Assembly: GCF_024171725.1 (NCBI RefSeq)
Contig: NZ_JAMTCG010000006.1
Span: 1-64,000, forward strand
DNA length: 64,000 nt
Direction of reading: 5' to 3'
Source of the DNA: Williamsia serinedens
GTDB lineage: Bacteria > Actinomycetota > Actinomycetes > Mycobacteriales > Mycobacteriaceae
Part shown: positions 61,226-64,000 of the stretch, one piece after another
How the letters are laid out: each line of letters opens with the position of its first letter
Position numbering within the stretch: position 1 is the stretch's first letter
Program-made: the position numbers and the translations under genes
The notes under the pieces: model-generated
What the model saw: only the letters and a program-made list of their open reading frames with translations
The model's database searches: none
What the model was told of the DNA's origin: nothing

Positions 61226-62245
61226 ATGACCCAACCCAGTGATCCTTCGCATCCCGAGTCCGATCCGTCGGCACCGAACACCGAGCGGATCCCCCAGCCG
61301 CAGCAGTCGCCGCAGGCCTGGTCGCAGACCCGTCCGTTCGACACGTCGTCGTACCCGTACTCCGATGCCCAGCCCGTCGCCGACGCCCGGCCCGGTCCCG
61401 ACGCGCGTCCACGCCGCCCTCGCCGGAGGGTGGCCATGATCGTGGGCGTCAGCACGCTCGTCGTGCTGCTCGTGCTGGTCATCGCCGGCGTGGGCAGCGA
61501 GTTGTACCTGCGGAACGCGACGAAGGACTGCCTGCAGAAGTCGTTCTCGAGCCTGACGGGCTCGTCGACGTCGGTGTCGCTGAGCAAGCAGCCCATGCTG
61601 GTGCAGTACGCCACCAAGAAGGTGCCCTACGTCCAGGTCGACTCGTCCGGGGACAACGGGCAGGCCATCGAGCTGCACGGACGTGCCGACGACATCACCG
61701 GCCGTTCTGACGGCTCGACGCTGGGGTCTCTCGCCGCGACGGGCAGCGTGCCGTTCTCGCGGATCGTCGCGTTGAGCAAGCAGGGTGCCGCGAGCGGTCA
61801 GAGCGGCCAGTCGTCGGGGGACTCGACATCCGGCGACTCGTCGGGTCTGGGCGGACTGTTCGGCGGGTTCACCCTGTCGAACGTCACCGGCAACCCGTCC
61901 ACGGGCACCATGACGATCGACGCGACGGTCACCGTCGCGATCATCCCCGTCCCGGTCAGCACCGAGATCAAGCCGGTCGTCACGAACGGCAAGCTCGAGT
62001 TCCAGGTGGTCAAGGCCAGTGCGTTCGTGTTCGGTGTGCCGTCGGGGTTCGCGCAGACCATCGTCGACGGTGTCTCGAAGTCGCTGTTCCCGCCGCTGTT
62101 CGACGAGCTGCAGTTCCAGAAGCTGTCGGTCACGTCGCAGGGTGTCGACTTCGCCGTCCGCGGCTCGAACGTCGCACTGGACCAGGACTCCCTCGGCGCC
62201 ACCGGGAACACCGGGTCGCAGCAGAGCACTTGCTCTGTTCTATGA
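61226..62245 (+). CDS. DUF2993/LmeA-like membrane-anchored phospholipid-binding protein
   Basis: A 339-residue protein: an acidic, Pro/Gln/Ser-rich cytoplasmic N-terminus (about 1-70), one membrane helix (about 71-93), then an extracytoplasmic domain that fits DUF2993 (LmeA-type, a TULIP-like lipid-binding fold in mycobacteria). ATKDCLQKSFSSLTG follows the helix, and FDELQFQKLSVTSQGVDFAVRGSNVAL is near the end. A Ser/Gly-rich stretch (about 190-210) interrupts the domain. Its stop overlaps the photolyase start by 4 bp (ATGA). Confidence 0.8.
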   Translation: MTQPSDPSHPESDPSAPNTERIPQPQQSPQAWSQTRPFDTSSYPYSDAQPVADARPGPDARPRRPRRRVAMIVGVSTLVVLLVLVIAGVGSELYLRNATKDCLQKSFSSLTGSSTSVSLSKQPMLVQYATKKVPYVQVDSSGDNGQAIELHGRADDITGRSDGSTLGSLAATGSVPFSRIVALSKQGAASGQSGQSSGDSTSGDSSGLGGLFGGFTLSNVTGNPSTGTMTIDATVTVAIIPVPVSTEIKPVVTNGKLEFQVVKASAFVFGVPSGFAQTIVDGVSKSLFPPLFDELQFQKLSVTSQGVDFAVRGSNVALDQDSLGATGNTGSQQSTCSVL

Positions 62246-63777
62246 CGGCGACGAAGAAGTCAGGCACGAAGAAATCCGGGGCGTCGGGTCCCGACCCGCT
62301 GTGGCTGTTCGCCGACCAGCTCGGTCCGCACATCCACTCCTGCGACGACCACAAGGACCGGCAGGTCCTGCTGATCGAGTCGACCGCGGCGCTGGCGCGT
62401 CGCGGCGGACATCGGCAGAAGGCGCACCTCGTCCTGTCGGGGATGCGTCACCTCGCCGCCGAACTCGGCGACCGCGCCGAGTTCTGGCAGGCCGAGGGCT
62501 ACCGCGACGCGCTCGTCGAGTTCGGACGGCCCGTCGTGGTGCACGAACCGTCGTCGCGGGCAGCCTCGCGCTTCGTGCACGCCCTGCACGACGAGGGACT
62601 GGTGTCGGAGATCCTGCCCAACCCGACCTTCGCGCTGTCGCGGAAGGACTTCGAGACCTGGGCCGGCGAGGGCGAGAACTTCCGGATGGAGAACTTCTAC
62701 CGGGACCAGCGCCGTCGCTTCGACATCCTCATGGACGGCACGTCGCCGGCCGGCGGGAAGTGGAACTACGACGCGGAGAACCGGGACAGCCCGCCGAAGC
62801 GAGAGACCCTCGGCGTCGACCCTCCCTGGTGGCCGGAGGAGGACGACATCGACGAGGAGGTCCGTGCCGACCTCGACGCCCTCGTCGACGACCGGCCCGA
62901 CGTGCGCTTCACCGGGGTCGACGGGCCACGCCAGTTCGCCGTCACCGGCGACGAGGCGCAGAAGGCGCTGCGCACGTTCCTCGACCACCGTCTGGCGACG
63001 TTCGGACGGTGGGAGGACGCCATGATGGGCGGCGACTGGACGATGTCGCACTCGCTGCTGTCGGTGCCGCTGAACCTGTCGCTGCTCGACCCGCTCGACG
63101 TCGTGCACGCCGCCGAGTCCGCGGCCCGCGACGGCTCCGTCGACATGGCGGCGGCCGAGGGCTTCATCCGGCAGATCATCGGGTGGCGCGAGTTCATCTG
63201 GCACCTGTACTGGCATTTCGGCCCCGGCTACATGAAGAAGAACGAACTGAAGGCGCACACCCGCCTGCCGGACTGGTTCACCGACCTCGACGCCGACGCC
63301 GTCACCGCCCGGTGCCTCTCCGACGTGTTGGCCGGCGTCCGCGACCGTGGCTGGGTGCATCACATCCCGCGCCTGATGATCCTCGGCAGCCACGCCCTGC
63401 AACGCGGCTACGACCCCGCCGAGCTGACCGAGTGGTTCCGCGCCAACTTCGTCGACGGGTTCGACTGGGTCATGCCCGTCAACGTCATCGGCATGAGCCA
63501 GCACGCCGACGGTGGGCGGATGGCGACCAAGCCGTACACGTCGGGGGGCGCCTACATCAACACGATGTCGGACTACTGCGGCGACTGCGCCTACAACCCG
63601 AAGGTGCGTGTCGGGGAGAACGCATGTCCCTTCACCGCGGGTTACTGGCAGTTCACCCACCGCCACCAGAACATGCTGAAGGCCAACAACCGGACCGCGC
63701 GGTCGGTGGCCACCATGAACCGGCTGAAGGATCTCGACGAACTGTTGGAACAGGAACGCGCCCGCGACGAATTCTGA
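62242..63777 (+). CDS. Fe-S bacterial cryptochrome/photolyase (FeS-BCP, PhrB-like)
   Basis: A 511-residue photolyase-family protein of the CryPro/FeS-BCP branch, related to the (6-4) photolyase PhrB. FAD-binding features: the C-terminal IIGWREFIWHLYWHFGPGYM and IPRLMILGSHALQRG regions. Four cluster Cys fit PhrB: one in ARCLSD, two in DYCGDCAYNP, and one in ENACPF. The N-terminal LWLFADQLG is an antenna-domain start. The ATG at 62242 overlaps the DUF2993 stop; whether this is functional coupling or coincidence is unclear. Confidence 0.92.
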   Translation: MTATKKSGTKKSGASGPDPLWLFADQLGPHIHSCDDHKDRQVLLIESTAALARRGGHRQKAHLVLSGMRHLAAELGDRAEFWQAEGYRDALVEFGRPVVVHEPSSRAASRFVHALHDEGLVSEILPNPTFALSRKDFETWAGEGENFRMENFYRDQRRRFDILMDGTSPAGGKWNYDAENRDSPPKRETLGVDPPWWPEEDDIDEEVRADLDALVDDRPDVRFTGVDGPRQFAVTGDEAQKALRTFLDHRLATFGRWEDAMMGGDWTMSHSLLSVPLNLSLLDPLDVVHAAESAARDGSVDMAAAEGFIRQIIGWREFIWHLYWHFGPGYMKKNELKAHTRLPDWFTDLDADAVTARCLSDVLAGVRDRGWVHHIPRLMILGSHALQRGYDPAELTEWFRANFVDGFDWVMPVNVIGMSQHADGGRMATKPYTSGGAYINTMSDYCGDCAYNPKVRVGENACPFTAGYWQFTHRHQNMLKANNRTARSVATMNRLKDLDELLEQERARDEF

Positions 63778-63812
63778 CCCGATGCTCAGGTTGCCGCGTT
63801 AGGCTCGGCACT

Positions 63813-63840
63813 CCCGGCAGCCGCCGACCGTGGCTGCGGG
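63813..63840 (+). terminator. possible hairpin after photolyase gene
   Basis: CCCG-G-CAGCC pairs with GGCTGCGGG across an 8- to 10-nt loop with one bulged G, 36 bp after the photolyase stop. Moderate strength, no T-run. Confidence 0.4.
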
Positions 63841-63879
63841 ACCGTGACCGACCGACGTGCTGACACGAGGTGGCAGACG

Positions 63880-64000
63880 ATGAGGAACGACGCACACAAC
63901 CCCACTGCGCTGGCGATTCTCGGCTATGCGGGGGTGATCTACGCAGCGGTCGCCGTCTTCGTGGTGACGCTGTTCGGCGCCTCCGCGGTGGACGGTCACG
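63880..64000 (+). CDS. membrane protein, 5' part only (cut by window edge)
   Basis: From ATG 63880 the frame is open to the window end (40 residues). After a short polar start (MRNDAHNPTA) it has one hydrophobic segment, LAILGYAGVIYAAVAVFVVTLF, that would span the membrane. GGTGGCAGACG precedes the start. Too little is present to assign a family. Confidence 0.55.
   Translation, partial: MRNDAHNPTALAILGYAGVIYAAVAVFVVTLFGASAVDGH

Overview
The window is high-GC (about 70 percent), dense, and rich in GTG starts and 4-bp start/stop overlaps. It carries an actinobacterial gene set: mycothiol-type DinB proteins, LprQ-like L,D-transpeptidase next to murB, OtsA, an OtsB-GH15 fusion, the mycobacterial-style purine/ptrB neighbourhood, and cytochrome P450 with a small 3Fe-4S ferredoxin. 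This suggests the order Mycobacteriales, most like Gordonia or Williamsia. The genus is an inference; I could not search a database.

Layout. 1-285 is the 3' end of an IS110-type transposase. 329-5387 (minus) is a six-gene oxidation operon (SCP2 protein, P450, SDR, aldehyde dehydrogenase, ferredoxin, Asp-nucleophile alpha/beta hydrolase) divergent from an ArsR-type regulator; a flavodoxin-fold reductase and a TetR regulator follow. 7139-23085 holds purine genes (purQ, purS, purC, purB, purD) mixed with an M18 aminopeptidase, DUF2334, glutathione peroxidase, MarR plus a DHA2 efflux pump, oligopeptidase B, a SelW-like protein, an aminotransferase and an exported esterase. 23117-31501 has LtrA, an FBP zinc protein, a StyA-like flavoprotein and a cluster of three luciferase-like monooxygenases with a hydrolase. 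31485-37729 (minus) is a two-component system followed by HIT and two envelope glycosyltransferases. 37823-39977 (minus) is RidA plus two alkylation-repair-type genes. 40115-47437 contains DinB, a zinc alcohol dehydrogenase, a CoA-transferase, AraC plus an aldehyde dehydrogenase, and an FNT channel. At 47587 a tRNA-Thr lies back to back with a ThrE-type exporter. 49341-53673 is the trehalose block. 54303-63777 is a cell-wall and repair block (transglutaminase, SDR, L,D-transpeptidase, murB, two DUF2505 proteins, methyltransferase, nitrilase, DUF2993, Fe-S photolyase). A membrane protein runs off the right end.

The most unusual non-coding signal is two families of short intergenic tandem repeats with strict periods: a 19-bp family (17.0, 53.7 and 54.2 kb) and a 21-bp family (12.9 and 21.7 kb). 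They sit at gene 3' ends, carry inverted arms or hairpins, and in three cases run into or supply the neighbouring stop codon. Two 19-bp arrays bracket a small frameshifted gene.

A second signal is a near-identical 17-bp box, two half-sites 11 bp apart, placed 44-45 nt before both the response-regulator start and the glycosyltransferase start. It ties the two-component system to envelope glycosylation.
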